Origin: Oscillospiraceae bacterium
GTDB taxonomy: Bacteria > Bacillota > Clostridia > Oscillospirales > Oscillospiraceae
Reading direction: 5' to 3'
NCBI GenBank assembly: GCA_902793285.1
Contig: CADBCV010000012.1
Span: 1 to 52,560 of the forward strand
DNA: 52,560 nt
Below, one piece after another: positions 8,078 through 15,892 of the stretch. The stretch's first letter is position 1. Every line of letters starts with the position of its first letter. A model generated the notes under the pieces. It did no database searches, was not told the DNA's origin, and saw only the letters and a program-made list of their open reading frames with translations. The translations under genes and the position numbers were made by a program.

Positions 8078-8245
8078 AAAAAGCATCGCCTGTTGGGAAC
8101 CTCTAAAAACTCAGGTCTGGTGATGCGTCGAGAGATTTTGTTCCAGATTGAAGGGCAAAAAACGCAGGAATCCTTTGTGGCTTTCAAGTTTTTCGTAGCG
8201 CCGGGCAGGAGTTTTTAGAGGTGACCTGTTGGGGCGATGCTTTTT
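8078..8245. terminator. Bidirectional terminator hairpin split by an insertion
   Basis: The outer arms AAAAAGCATCGCC (8078-8090) and GGCGATGCTTTTT (8233-8245) are perfect complements with terminal A/T runs. Removing 8098-8224 plus one duplicated CCTGTTGGG leaves a compact hairpin with loop TGTTGG, a normal terminator between tRNA-Val and the convergent transporter operon. Confidence 0.7.
8098..8224. mobile_element. MITE-like element with 14-bp inverted ends and 9-bp target duplication
   Basis: A 127-base segment whose ends ACCTCTAAAAACTC (8099-8112) and GAGTTTTTAGAGGT (8209-8222) are perfect inverted repeats. It is flanked by direct repeats CCTGTTGGG at 8089-8097 and 8225-8233. It encodes no transposase, so it is a non-autonomous element moved by an unidentified enzyme. 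The exact edge is uncertain by one or two bases because one extra base (left) and two extra bases (right) sit between inverted repeat and target duplication. It interrupts a terminator loop. Confidence 0.75.
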
Positions 8246-8250
8246 TGCGC

Positions 8251-8994
8251 TTACCGGTCCTCGAGATAGCGGCTGAGGAAGGCGCGGGTGCGCTCGTTCT
8301 TCGGGTTTCCGAAGAGCTCGGCGGGGCTGCCCTGCTCGAGGATGACGCCCTGGTTCATGAAGACCACGCGGTCGCTCACCTCGCGGGCGAAGGCCATCTC
8401 GTGCGTCACCACCATCATGGTCATCCCCTCGGCGGCGAGGGCCTTCATGACATCCAGCACCTCCCCCACGATCTCGGGATCGAGGGCCGAAGTCGGCTCG
8501 TCAAAGAGCATGATGTCCGGCTCCATGCAGAGGGCCCGGGCAATGGCTACGCGCTGCTTCTGCCCGCCGGAGAGGCGCGTCGCGTCCGCGTAGATAAAGT
8601 CCTGGAGCCCGACGGCCGTCAGGTGCTTTTTGGCGGTCTCCTCGGCCTGGGCTTTGGGGATCTTCCGCACCGACATGGGGGCGAGGGTGCAGTTATCGAG
8701 GACGTTTTTATTATTGAAAAGGTTGAAGCTCTGAAACACCATGCCGATCTTCTGGCGCAGGGCGTTCAGATTCACCGAGAGGTCCATGAGATCCTGCCCC
8801 TCAAACAGGATACGCCCCGCGTCCGCCTCCTCCAGGAGGTTCACACAGCGCAGAAGCGTGGACTTGCCGGAGCCGGAGGCCCCGATGACGCACACCACCT
8901 CGCCGCGGCGGATCTCGAGATCGACCCCCTTGAGGACCTTGAGCTCCCCGAAGGACTTCTCAAGCCCCTCGATGCGCAGTACCGTGTCACTCAT
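8251..8994 (-). CDS. Amino-acid ABC transporter ATP-binding protein (probably lysine)
   Basis: A 247-residue ATPase of the polar amino-acid (GlnQ/HisP) class, full length. Walker A is GASGSGKST (38-46). The signature LSGGQKQR, Walker B with catalytic Glu ([12 protein letters not shown]) and the switch His of VVTHEM are all intact. It powers uptake through the permease encoded 13 bases upstream and is third in the operon binding protein-permease-ATPase. The lysine riboswitch in the operon leader is the only evidence for lysine as substrate. Confidence 0.92.
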   Translation of the reverse strand: MSDTVLRIEGLEKSFGELKVLKGVDLEIRRGEVVCVIGASGSGKSTLLRCVNLLEEADAGRILFEGQDLMDLSVNLNALRQKIGMVFQSFNLFNNKNVLDNCTLAPMSVRKIPKAQAEETAKKHLTAVGLQDFIYADATRLSGGQKQRVAIARALCMEPDIMLFDEPTSALDPEIVGEVLDVMKALAAEGMTMMVVTHEMAFAREVSDRVVFMNQGVILEQGSPAELFGNPKNERTRAFLSRYLEDR

Positions 8995-9007
8995 ATCGCC
9001 GCCTCCT

Positions 9008-9901
9008 TCAGTTTGAGCTGGGGATACCGCGCACCGGCATGTCGAGCTTCCTGCCGAGCCACTTGAGAAGCAGGGACGAGAGCCACGTCAGCACGAGGTA
9101 CAGAAGCGCCGCCACGCAGTAGATCTCAAGCGAGCGGAAGTAGATGCCGCTGACGGACTTGGTGGCGTACATGAGATCCATCACGCCGATGACGGAGAGG
9201 ACGGAGGAGTCCTTGATGTTGATGATGAACTCATTGCCGATGGCGGGGATGGAATTTTTCACGGCCTGGGGGAAGACGACCTTCAGCATGGTCTGCCAGT
9301 TCGTCATGCCGAGACTGCGCGCGGCCTCGGTCTGGCCCTTGTCCACGGCGAGGATGCCGCCGCGCAGGACCTCCGTGAGGTAGGCCGTGGAGTTGAGCGC
9401 CACGGTGCAGAGACCCGAGACGAAAAAGCTCCAGACGTGGTTGATCTCCGTGACGGTCATACCGGTACGCTTAAAGAGATTGAAGCCGAAGTAATAGAAG
9501 ATCAGGGCCTGGACCATCATGGGGGTGCCGCGGATCACGAAGACATAGAAGCGCGCAAAGGCCGACGCCGCCCACTTGAGGGCCTTCACGGCGTCCTTGT
9601 CGCGCTTGTTCGGCTCCTGGATGCGCAGGAACACCAGCAGGATCGCAAGCACGAAGGCGATGGCCGTGCCCAGGAGCGCGATGCGCACCGTCGTCCACAC
9701 GCCGGTGATGAGGATGTCCTTCCCCTTGAGCGTCATATAGACCATGGACGCGCCGAAGCTCTGTGGATTTTTATCCAGGTTCTGACAGATGCGCACGGTC
9801 TCGGCAAAGCGGATGCCGCCCCAGATCAAAAGCGCGATGCCCGCGATCAGGGCCGCGGCCTTCAAAAGCCGCAGGCGCGTGTCCGTCGTCTTTTCCTTCA
9901 T
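9008..9901 (-). CDS. Amino-acid ABC transporter permease (probably lysine)
   Basis: A membrane permease of about 297 residues from the His/Glu/Gln/Arg/opine family. A first span ([18 protein letters not shown]) is followed by an extracellular stretch and the BPD-type core with five further spans. The ATPase-coupling loop reads [20 protein letters not shown], matching the EAA consensus. I use the ATG at 9901, preceded by GGAAGGAAG; an upstream in-frame extension has no comparable site and would run through the hairpin at 9923-9951. It is second in the transporter operon. Confidence 0.9.
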   Translation of the reverse strand: MKEKTTDTRLRLLKAAALIAGIALLIWGGIRFAETVRICQNLDKNPQSFGASMVYMTLKGKDILITGVWTTVRIALLGTAIAFVLAILLVFLRIQEPNKRDKDAVKALKWAASAFARFYVFVIRGTPMMVQALIFYYFGFNLFKRTGMTVTEINHVWSFFVSGLCTVALNSTAYLTEVLRGGILAVDKGQTEAARSLGMTNWQTMLKVVFPQAVKNSIPAIGNEFIINIKDSSVLSVIGVMDLMYATKSVSGIYFRSLEIYCVAALLYLVLTWLSSLLLKWLGRKLDMPVRGIPSSN

Positions 9902-9922
9902 GGCTGATCTTCCTTCCGTAAA

Positions 9923-9951
9923 GGGGGAAGCCGCGTCTGCGCGCTTCCCCC
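9923..9951 (-). terminator. Intercistronic hairpin between binding-protein and permease genes
   Basis: GGGGGAAGC and GCTTCCCCC form a nine-base stem followed by only TTT on the minus strand. Such partial terminators or mRNA-stabilising hairpins often keep binding protein in excess over permease; that role is inferred here. Confidence 0.5.
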
Positions 9952-9975
9952 GGGTTTCTGTTTTGCCGTGTCGGA

Positions 9976-10824
9976 TCAGGCCGGGGCCTTCTCGGCCGCG
10001 GTGTTCCACATCTCGTCGCGCTGGGCCTGCTCGACGCCGGCCAGCGCCTCGTTCACGCGGGCGACGAGGTCGTTGTCGTCATAGCGGATGCCCACGCAGG
10101 AGCCCTTGGCCGGGAGCTCAAAGCCGTCCCCCTCGGCAAAGGTGATGAGCACGAAATCGGGGTTTGCGGCCATGTAGGCCGGGGCGTTCTCCACGTTCAC
10201 GGTAATGGCGTCGCAGGCGCCCTGCTGGAGCCTTGCGATCATGTCGGGGATGCTGGAGACGGCGGTCAGGTGCTCGACGCCCTCGATCTGGTCGATGACG
10301 GTGTCAAGCGCGGTGTCCTTCTGGCCGAGGACGGAAGCGCCCTTGAAGTCCTGGATGGTCTTCGCGTTTTCAAAGGGGGAGCCGGCGTTGACCATCATGC
10401 CGTACTCCGTGGCATGGTAGGGGGTGGAGAAGTTGATCGCCTCGCGCCGCGCGGCGGTGTCCATCATGCCGGCGATGATGGCGTCGATCTGCCCCTCGTT
10501 CAAAGCGGGGATGAGGCCGTCCCAGTCCATCTTCACGATGACGAGCTCAAGCCCCAGATAGTCCGCGATGATGCGGGCCCACTGCACGTCGTAGCCTTCG
10601 GCGTAGGCGCCGGGGACGTTCTCGATGGGGACGTTGGTGTCGCTGGGTTCGGACTCCTGCCAGTTGTTCGGGGCGTAGGCACACTCCATACCGACGCGGA
10701 GCTGGCCGTTCAGGTAGGCGAGTTCTTCGTGCTTCGGCGCGCTGTCGGCAGAGGCAAAGGCCGGGAGGGAGAGGACGAGCATCAGGGCGAGCAGCAAGGC
10801 CGCCATTCTTCTCATGTTGTTCAT
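9976..10824 (-). CDS. Amino-acid ABC transporter substrate-binding protein (probably lysine)
   Basis: About 282 residues with a signal peptide (MRRMAALLLALMLVLSLPAF, cleavage near ASA-DS) and a family 3 solute-binding fold: LRVGMECAYAPNNW, then YDVQWARIIADYLGLELVIV, then GLIPALNEGQIDAIIAGM. The START is ATG 10824, eight bases after AAAGGAG; the in-frame extension to 10908 would read through the leader terminator. There is no lipobox cysteine, which is unusual for a binding protein in a single-membrane organism. It is the first gene behind the lysine riboswitch, so lysine is the inferred ligand. Confidence 0.9.
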   Translation of the reverse strand: MNNMRRMAALLLALMLVLSLPAFASADSAPKHEELAYLNGQLRVGMECAYAPNNWQESEPSDTNVPIENVPGAYAEGYDVQWARIIADYLGLELVIVKMDWDGLIPALNEGQIDAIIAGMMDTAARREAINFSTPYHATEYGMMVNAGSPFENAKTIQDFKGASVLGQKDTALDTVIDQIEGVEHLTAVSSIPDMIARLQQGACDAITVNVENAPAYMAANPDFVLITFAEGDGFELPAKGSCVGIRYDDNDLVARVNEALAGVEQAQRDEMWNTAAEKAPA

Positions 10825-10862
10825 GTTGTATTCTCCTTTTAGTAGGATTTGACAGGGGCACG

Positions 10863-10896
10863 AAAAAAGCCGCAGACGCGATTTTGCGTCTACGGC
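10863..10896 (-). terminator. Riboswitch expression-platform terminator
   Basis: GCCGTAGACGC and GCGTCTGCGGC form an 11-base stem (one mismatch) followed by TTTTTT on the minus strand. It lies about 50 bases after the lysine aptamer and 39 before the start codon, as expected for transcription attenuation when lysine is bound. Confidence 0.8.
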
Positions 10897-10944
10897 ACAA
10901 GAAAGCATTCAAAAGCCGGGGGCCCGGCTCAAAATCCTGTACTC

Positions 10945-11101
10945 GATAGCGCTCCACTCGCGTGACAGTCCGGCGGATCTTCTCCGACGGCCCAGCAGAG
11001 AAACGCGCAGCTGCGCCCCTCCACTTCGGCGATGTCCCCTTTCCGCACCCGCGAAAGCTGCTTTCTTGCGGGGGCGTACTGATGAACCTCGCGCCTCTAT
11101 C
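10945..11101 (-). ncRNA. Lysine riboswitch (L-box) aptamer
   Basis: The minus strand carries the conserved lysine-aptamer blocks in order: GATAGAGGCGCGAGG, CATCAGTA, GAAAGGGGACATCGCCGAAG, GCTGGGCCGTCGG, GGACTGTCACG and GTGGAGCGCTATC. The first and last close the P1 stem (GATAG with CTATC). Order, spacing and total length of about 157 nt agree with the RF00168 family as I know it. A terminator follows at 10863-10896, so high lysine should switch the transporter operon off. A sigma-A promoter begins transcription just before P1. Confidence 0.93.
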
Positions 11102-11110
11102 TTGCGCACG

Positions 11111-11139
11111 ATGATAACGGTAAAAAATCCATTTGTCAA
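11111..11139 (-). promoter_or_regulatory. Promoter of the riboswitch-controlled transporter operon
   Basis: TTGACA (11134-11139) and TATCAT (11111-11116) on the minus strand, 17 bases apart. The predicted start site lies a few bases before the riboswitch P1 stem. Confidence 0.8.
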
Positions 11140-11254
11140 GGCGGTTTTGCATTTTCTTTCATCTTGTGCAACATCTCTCAAACCTCGCCATACTTTTTTG
11201 TGGTAAATTGCTAAATCGTGTTTTTTTACTCCCGCGGGACGTCCGGCGCGTTTC

Positions 11255-11283
11255 TTGACTTGCCTGCATAGGAATGGTAGAAT
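11255..11283 (+). promoter_or_regulatory. Promoter of the MNT/HEPN pair
   Basis: TTGACT (11255-11260) and TAGAAT (11278-11283), 17 bases apart, about 25 bases upstream of the nucleotidyltransferase start. Confidence 0.65.
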
Positions 11284-11306
11284 AACAGTAGAATACAGGA
11301 GAGGCG

Positions 11307-11645
11307 GTGAGCGGAATGACATTGAGCGCAGCGCTTGAGAGACTGGTCAAGGGCGTGATCGATATTTACGGCGAGCTGGTGGAGCGCGTGGTGTTATACG
11401 GCTCCACGGCCCGGGGAAGTGCGAGCGCGGAATCGGACGTGGATATCGCGCTGCTGCTGCGCGCCGCCCCCACCAGGGAAATGAACGAGCGGATGCTGGA
11501 ACTGACCGTGGATCTGGAGCTTGACTGCGGCAAGGTTTTGTCCGTGGTCAAGATCGACTATCCCAGATATATGGAGTGGCAGTATGTGCTTCCCTTCTAC
11601 AGGAATATTGAGCGGGAAGGAGTGGTTTTATGGCAGGCAGCCTGA
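11307..11645 (+). CDS. MNT-type minimal nucleotidyltransferase (antitoxin-like)
   Basis: A 112-residue protein with the Pol-beta nucleotidyltransferase signature: VVLYGSTARGSASAESDVDI has the GS motif and the Asp pair that bind Mg-NTP. MNT proteins paired with HEPN proteins form type VII toxin-antitoxin systems in which MNT modifies (AMPylates) and silences the HEPN ribonuclease. The next gene is a HEPN-domain gene overlapping by 16 bases, as usual for that pairing, but it is truncated. The start is GTG 11307, five bases after AGGAG; ATG 11316 is an alternative. The gene itself looks intact. Confidence 0.88.
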   Translation: MSGMTLSAALERLVKGVIDIYGELVERVVLYGSTARGSASAESDVDIALLLRAAPTREMNERMLELTVDLELDCGKVLSVVKIDYPRYMEWQYVLPFYRNIEREGVVLWQAA

Positions 11646-11839
11646 GAGAACTTTCGGCGCACCGCATGAGCCGGGCCGCGGAAGAACTGACCACAGCCCG
11701 GCTGCTGCTTTCAAACCGGATGTACCGTTCCTCCATCAATCGCGCGTATTACGCCATTTTTCACGCGATCAGAGCGGTCAATGCGCTGGACGGCTTTGAC
11801 AGCAGCAAGCACAGCAAGGAGCTGTCTCAAAACATATAA
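11630..11839 (+). pseudogene. HEPN-domain protein, C-terminally truncated by a small element
   Basis: Only 69 residues remain of a domain normally near 120-130. The retained part has the first HEPN helices, MSRAAEELTTARLLLSNRMY and SINRAYYAIFHAIRAVNAL. The last residues (LSQNI) and the stop are supplied by the inverted-repeat end of the element starting at 11821. Nothing resembling the missing C-terminal helices is found after the element, where the hflC stop follows directly. An R-x6-H string is kept (RAYYAIFH); whether it equals the RNase motif of characterised HEPN toxins is unclear. Probably non-functional as a toxin. Confidence 0.75.
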
Positions 11840-11974
11840 AAATGCAAAGCCGTAGGGGTCGATCCCCAGATCGACCCGCCGAGCAACATATACTGTTGAC
11901 AAATGGCGGGCCGATGAGGGCATCGGCCCCTACGACATACATTTTATGCAGGGGTTATCTCATTTTGAGACAGC
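11821..11974. mobile_element. Small palindromic element with 12-bp inverted ends
   Basis: GCTGTCTCAAAA (11821-11832) and TTTTGAGACAGC (11963-11974) are perfect inverted repeats enclosing 130 bases. Inside are two halves of the GTAGGGG...CCCCTAC palindromic family (11852-11880 and 11905-11934). No reading frame and no clear target duplication are present. It truncates the HEPN gene and fills the space up to hflC. Confidence 0.6.
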
Positions 11975-11986
11975 CTCTTTTGTTTT

Positions 11987-12868
11987 TTACTCCTGCGGGA
12001 CGTTTTGGAAGATGCGGGCGATGGGGGAGTCGGAGGAGACGACGAGGGTCTTGTTCCCGCCCGCGAGGGCGCTGCGGGCCATGTCGAGGGCGCGCATGAA
12101 CTCATAGAAATCCGCCTCCTCCGGGGTGTCGTACACCTCGGAGAGGATGCGCATATACTCGGCCTCGCCCTCGGCCTTGAGCATTTCGGCCCTGGCGTTT
12201 GCCTCGGAGAGGGTGATGGAGACGGACTTGTCGGCCTCGTTGCGGATCTGCTTGGCCTCGGCCTCGCCCTCGGCGGCGTAGGAGGCGGCGATGTTGTCGC
12301 GCTCGGAGATCATGCGCTCATAGACGGCGGACTTGTTCTCATCCGGCAGGTCGATGCGCTTGGTCTCAATGGCGAGGAGCGTGATGCCGTAGTTATCGAA
12401 GGTGGCGCCAACGTTATCCATGATGCGCTGGGCGAGGAGCCCGTCGCGCCCGGAGATGACCTCCTCCTGCCGCATGGAGGAGATGACGGTTTTGAGGCTG
12501 TTGTAGACCACGGTGTCGATGCGGTATTCGGCGTTGGAGAGATTGCCGGAGAGGGTCTGGATAAATTTGAGGGGGTCGCTGATGCGCCAGAGGACGAAGG
12601 AGTCGGCGACCATGGATTTTTTATCGCTCGTGATGACATCGCTCACGGCGAGGTCATAGAGCATCTCGGTCTTCGGCAGGGTGCTGACAGACTGGATGAA
12701 GGGGAGCTTGACCGAAAGGCCCGGCTCGTCCACGATCTTCACCACGGCCCCGAACTGGCGCACGATGGTGTATTCATTCTGCCGCGTGGTGACAAAGCAG
12801 GCCGAGGACAAAAGCAGCACCAGCGCGAGGATCAGCACGGGAAGGGCGATTTTCACGCCTTTTTTCAT
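11987..12868 (-). CDS. hflC: HflC-like SPFH/band 7 protein
   Basis: A 293-residue SPFH-domain membrane protein. An N-terminal span (IALPVLILALVLLLSSACFV) is followed by the band 7 domain (NEYTIVRQFGAVVKIVDEPG) and a C-terminal helical segment rich in Ala, Glu and Arg (AAEGEAEAKQIRNEADKS, then ARAEMLKAEGEAEYMRILSE). In known systems HflC and HflK form a membrane cage around the FtsH protease and modulate it. The ATG overlaps the hflK stop by four bases. No ftsH lies in this window. Last gene of its operon. Confidence 0.88.
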   Translation of the reverse strand: MKKGVKIALPVLILALVLLLSSACFVTTRQNEYTIVRQFGAVVKIVDEPGLSVKLPFIQSVSTLPKTEMLYDLAVSDVITSDKKSMVADSFVLWRISDPLKFIQTLSGNLSNAEYRIDTVVYNSLKTVISSMRQEEVISGRDGLLAQRIMDNVGATFDNYGITLLAIETKRIDLPDENKSAVYERMISERDNIAASYAAEGEAEAKQIRNEADKSVSITLSEANARAEMLKAEGEAEYMRILSEVYDTPEEADFYEFMRALDMARSALAGGNKTLVVSSDSPIARIFQNVPQE

Positions 12869-13851
12869 TGTTCCTCACCTCCCAGATTGACGCTTGCAAA
12901 CTGCTCGAGCGGGAGCGCGGTCTGCACGTCCGTGTCGCTGTTGAGAATATAGAGCTTCATGTCGGGCAGGACGGTCTCCATCGCCTCATAGAAAAGGCGC
13001 TGCTTCGTGATGAGGGGGTACTTCTGGTACTCCTCAAAGAGGGCGGCGAAGCGGGAGGCCTGGCCGTTTGCCTCGTTGATGCGGCTGGCCTTATACGCCT
13101 CGGCGCTCTTGACGATCTGGTCGGCGTCGGCGGCCGCGGCGGGGATGACCTCGTTCGCGTACTTTTTGGCGTTATTGACCTTGGTATCGGCGGACTGCTT
13201 GGCGGTCTCGACGGCGGTGAAGGCGCGCTGCACCTCAGCCGTGGGGGGCTCCGCGTCCTGGATGCGGATGTTTGCAAGCTGCAGGCCGATATCCTCCGCC
13301 TCGAGGCGGGCCATGACCTTCTCCTTGATGGCGGCCTGGATCTCGCTCTTGCCGGTGGTAATGACGGTGTCCACGTTGTAGAGACCGATGGTGTCGCGGA
13401 TATAGCTCTGGCAGAGCATCTTGAGGATGCCGACGGGGTCCTGCGAGTTATAGAGGTACTTGATGGGGTCCGTGACGCGGTACTCCACATAGAAATCCAC
13501 ATTCACGAAGTTGTAGTCGTAGGTGATCATGAGGGACTCCTCGTCCACGCTCTGATTGTTCCCGATGCGGTAGCCGAGGGGGAAGCCCTGGATGGTCTTG
13601 GAGACCTTGGTCACATGCTGGATGAAGGGCAGCTTCAGCTTGAGGCCCGAGGTGGAGACCATGGTGGGCTTGCCGAAGGTGGTGATGACGGCGTACTGAT
13701 CCTCCTTGAGGGTGTAGTAGGAATCGAGCACGGCCAGGAGCAGGAGCACGAGGACCAGGATCAGCACGACCCCTCTGCCGGGCAGCCTCAGCTTCGGGCG
13801 CGGCTTTTTCGCCGGGCCGCTGGAGTAGCTGCCATCCGGGTTGATGTTCAT
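12865..13851 (-). CDS. hflK: HflK-like SPFH/band 7 protein
   Basis: A 328-residue partner of HflC. A short proline- and lysine-rich cytoplasmic N terminus precedes one span (RGVVLILVLVLLLLAVLDSY). The band 7 domain (EDQYAVITTFGKPTMVSTSG) is followed by an Ala/Lys/Glu-rich coiled region and a C-terminal tail. ATG 13851 is chosen because AAAGGAG precedes it; an open upstream extension overlaps the gene for the 103-residue protein and is implausible. Co-transcribed with hflC. Confidence 0.88.
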   Translation of the reverse strand: MNINPDGSYSSGPAKKPRPKLRLPGRGVVLILVLVLLLLAVLDSYYTLKEDQYAVITTFGKPTMVSTSGLKLKLPFIQHVTKVSKTIQGFPLGYRIGNNQSVDEESLMITYDYNFVNVDFYVEYRVTDPIKYLYNSQDPVGILKMLCQSYIRDTIGLYNVDTVITTGKSEIQAAIKEKVMARLEAEDIGLQLANIRIQDAEPPTAEVQRAFTAVETAKQSADTKVNNAKKYANEVIPAAAADADQIVKSAEAYKASRINEANGQASRFAALFEEYQKYPLITKQRLFYEAMETVLPDMKLYILNSDTDVQTALPLEQFASVNLGGEEQ

Positions 13852-13892
13852 AGGCGTTTCTCCTTTATTTTTTATTCGATTGCAAACAGGGT

Positions 13893-14204
13893 TCAGATGA
13901 TCTCGCTCACGGGGTCGGCGTTCATGACGCGGCCCGTGATGAGGCGGATGGTGCGGTTCGCGTCGAGGAAGTTCTGCCGGTCGCGCCGGGCCACGTCGAT
14001 ATGATAGACCTTGCGCAGGCGCCGCTCCCGCCGCCCCATGAGGCGGGGGTCCCAGCGCGTCCAACCGAAGACCGGGTATTCCGACGTGGTCCACACGCGG
14101 TAGCGCAGGCCCGCCTCCCGGAGGGCGGCCTCCACGCGCTGAAACTCCGCCTCATTGTTGGAGATATAGAGGGTCACCTCAGCCTCCGCGGGTTTGAAGA
14201 GCAT
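13893..14204 (-). CDS. Conserved-looking 103-residue protein between GH13 and hflK
   Basis: A small soluble protein with no signal peptide or span. It starts with a beta-alpha-beta pattern (VTLYISNNEAEFQRVEAALR, then AGLRYRVWTTSE), followed by a basic, Trp-rich middle (GWTRWDPRLMGRRERRLR) and KVYHIDVARRDRQNF. The fold hints at a small two-layer signal-transducer or DUF2007-like protein, but I do not recognise the family. It sits three bases after the glucosidase gene and 41 before hflK, so it belongs to the same transcript and could link to SPFH function. Confidence 0.75.
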   Translation of the reverse strand: MLFKPAEAEVTLYISNNEAEFQRVEAALREAGLRYRVWTTSEYPVFGWTRWDPRLMGRRERRLRKVYHIDVARRDRQNFLDANRTIRLITGRVMNADPVSEII

Positions 14205-14207
14205 GTC

Positions 14208-15875
14208 TCACCCCCTGCGGCGATAGACCGCGGCCTCCCAGGGGCGGAGCGTGCCGGCAGGGGCGGGGCTTTCATAATTTGCGATCAGGATCTCCGCGCC
14301 CCGGTATTCTTCCGGGATCTGATACGCCTGCTCCGACTCTGAGAAGTTGCAGACGACAAGGAGGCTCTCCTCCCCGAGGGTGCGGGTGTAGACGAAGAGC
14401 GCGGGGTGCTCCGGCTCCAAAAGCCGGTAGTGCCCGTAGACCACGACATCGAGCTCTTTTCGGAGGGCGATGAGCTTTTGATAGTAGTGGAACACGGAGT
14501 CGGGGCGTTTTACCTGCTCGGCGGCGTTGATAAAGGTGTGGTTCGGGTTCACGGGAAGCCACGGCGTCCCTGTGGTGAAGCCGGCGTTCTCCCCCGCGTC
14601 CCACTGCATGGGGGTGCGGGCGTTGTCGCGGCTGCGGCGGCGCATCATCTCGACGCCCTCCGCCTCGGTCATGAGGCCGCGGGCGTGCAGGTCACGGTAG
14701 TTGCCGAGCGATTCGATGTCGTTGATCTGGTCGATGCTCGTCCAGGGGTAGTTTGTCATGCCGAGCTCCTCCCCCTGGTAGATATAGGGGGTGCCCTGCA
14801 TCATATGCAGGCACGTGGCGAGCATCTTGGCCGAGCGCTCCCGGTACTCCTCCTTTTCGCTCCCGTAGCGGGAGACGATGCGGGGCTGGTCGTGGTTATC
14901 CCAGTAGAGGCTGTTCCAGGCGACGCCGTCCAGCTCCCGCTGCCAGCGGCTCAGGATCTCCTTGAGCTTCGGGAGGTTCTTGCACTGCTCGGCATAGCGG
15001 CCGAGGACCGGGTGGAAGTCCGCGCCCATATGTTCAAACTGGAAGACCATGGAGAGCTCCGACCCGTCGAGATTGGCGTAGGACTTGGCCTCCTCGAGCG
15101 TGACGCCCGCGCACTCCCCCACGGTGAGAAGATCGTACTTCGACAGGACGCGGCGGTTCATCTCCCGGAGGTATTCATGCTCGTGCGGGCCGTTCGCGCA
15201 GAGCTCGAAGGAGGCGTAGCCCGTTGGGCCGGGCACGCCGTCGGGCAGGCCCGCGGGCTTGGAGATGAGGCTGATGACATCCATGCGGAAGCCGTCGATT
15301 CCCTTTTGGAGCCACCAGTCCATCATGCTGAAAACCTCATCCCGCACCACGGGGTTATCCCAGTTGAGGTCGGGCTGTTTTTTGGAGAAGAGGTGCAGGT
15401 AGTACATGTCCGTCTTCTCATCGTAGGCCCAGGCGCTGCCGCCGAAGCAGGAGCCCCAGTTGTTGGGCGCGGCGCCGTTTTTCCCCGCGCGCCAGATATA
15501 ATAATCGCGGCGGGGGTTATCCTTGGACGCGCGGGATTCGACGAACCAGGCGTGTTCGTCCGAGGAGTGGTTCACCACGAGGTCCATCACGATTTTGAGC
15601 CCCAGAGCGTGGGCCTTCTCGAGCATGGCGTCGAAGTCCGCCATGGTGCCGAACTCCGTCATGATGTCCTGATAATCGCTGATGTCATAGCCGTTGTCGT
15701 CGTTCGGGGATTTGTAGACCGGGGAGAGCCAGATCGCGTCCGCGCCGAGCGCGCGGATGTATTCGAGCCGGCTCGTGATGCCGGGGAGATCGCCGATGCC
15801 GTCGCCGTTGGAGTCCTGAAAGCTGCGCGGATAGATCTGATAGACCACGCTCCGCTGCCACCATTTTTCTGCCAT
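14208..15875 (-). CDS. GH13 alpha-glucosidase, oligo-1,6-glucosidase type
   Basis: A 555-residue cytoplasmic GH13 enzyme (subfamily 31-like), full length. The catalytic set is intact: nucleophile Asp199 (DGFRMDV), acid/base Glu254 (TVGECAG) and Asp329 (WDNHDQPR). A valine follows the nucleophile (V200). That residue marks alpha-1,6-specific members such as oligo-1,6-glucosidase, whereas alpha-1,4 enzymes usually have Ala, Gly or Thr there. It should release glucose from isomaltose-type oligosaccharides; trehalose-6-phosphate hydrolase is a less likely alternative. There is no signal peptide and no sugar transporter nearby. It is the second gene of an operon with an exported protein upstream and hflKC downstream. 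Confidence 0.92.
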   Translation of the reverse strand: MAEKWWQRSVVYQIYPRSFQDSNGDGIGDLPGITSRLEYIRALGADAIWLSPVYKSPNDDNGYDISDYQDIMTEFGTMADFDAMLEKAHALGLKIVMDLVVNHSSDEHAWFVESRASKDNPRRDYYIWRAGKNGAAPNNWGSCFGGSAWAYDEKTDMYYLHLFSKKQPDLNWDNPVVRDEVFSMMDWWLQKGIDGFRMDVISLISKPAGLPDGVPGPTGYASFELCANGPHEHEYLREMNRRVLSKYDLLTVGECAGVTLEEAKSYANLDGSELSMVFQFEHMGADFHPVLGRYAEQCKNLPKLKEILSRWQRELDGVAWNSLYWDNHDQPRIVSRYGSEKEEYRERSAKMLATCLHMMQGTPYIYQGEELGMTNYPWTSIDQINDIESLGNYRDLHARGLMTEAEGVEMMRRRSRDNARTPMQWDAGENAGFTTGTPWLPVNPNHTFINAAEQVKRPDSVFHYYQKLIALRKELDVVVYGHYRLLEPEHPALFVYTRTLGEESLLVVCNFSESEQAYQIPEEYRGAEILIANYESPAPAGTLRPWEAAVYRRRG

Positions 15876-15892
15876 AATCTTTTCCTCGCTTT

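Noticed and set aside
7860-8187. Minus-strand frames of 71 and 101 codons over tRNA-Val and the MITE
   Set aside because: They cross a tRNA, two terminators and an insertion, and show only translated structural DNA.
10909-11322. A minus-strand frame of 137 codons upstream of the binding-protein gene
   Set aside because: It is the lysine riboswitch leader and promoter, which explain this stretch fully.
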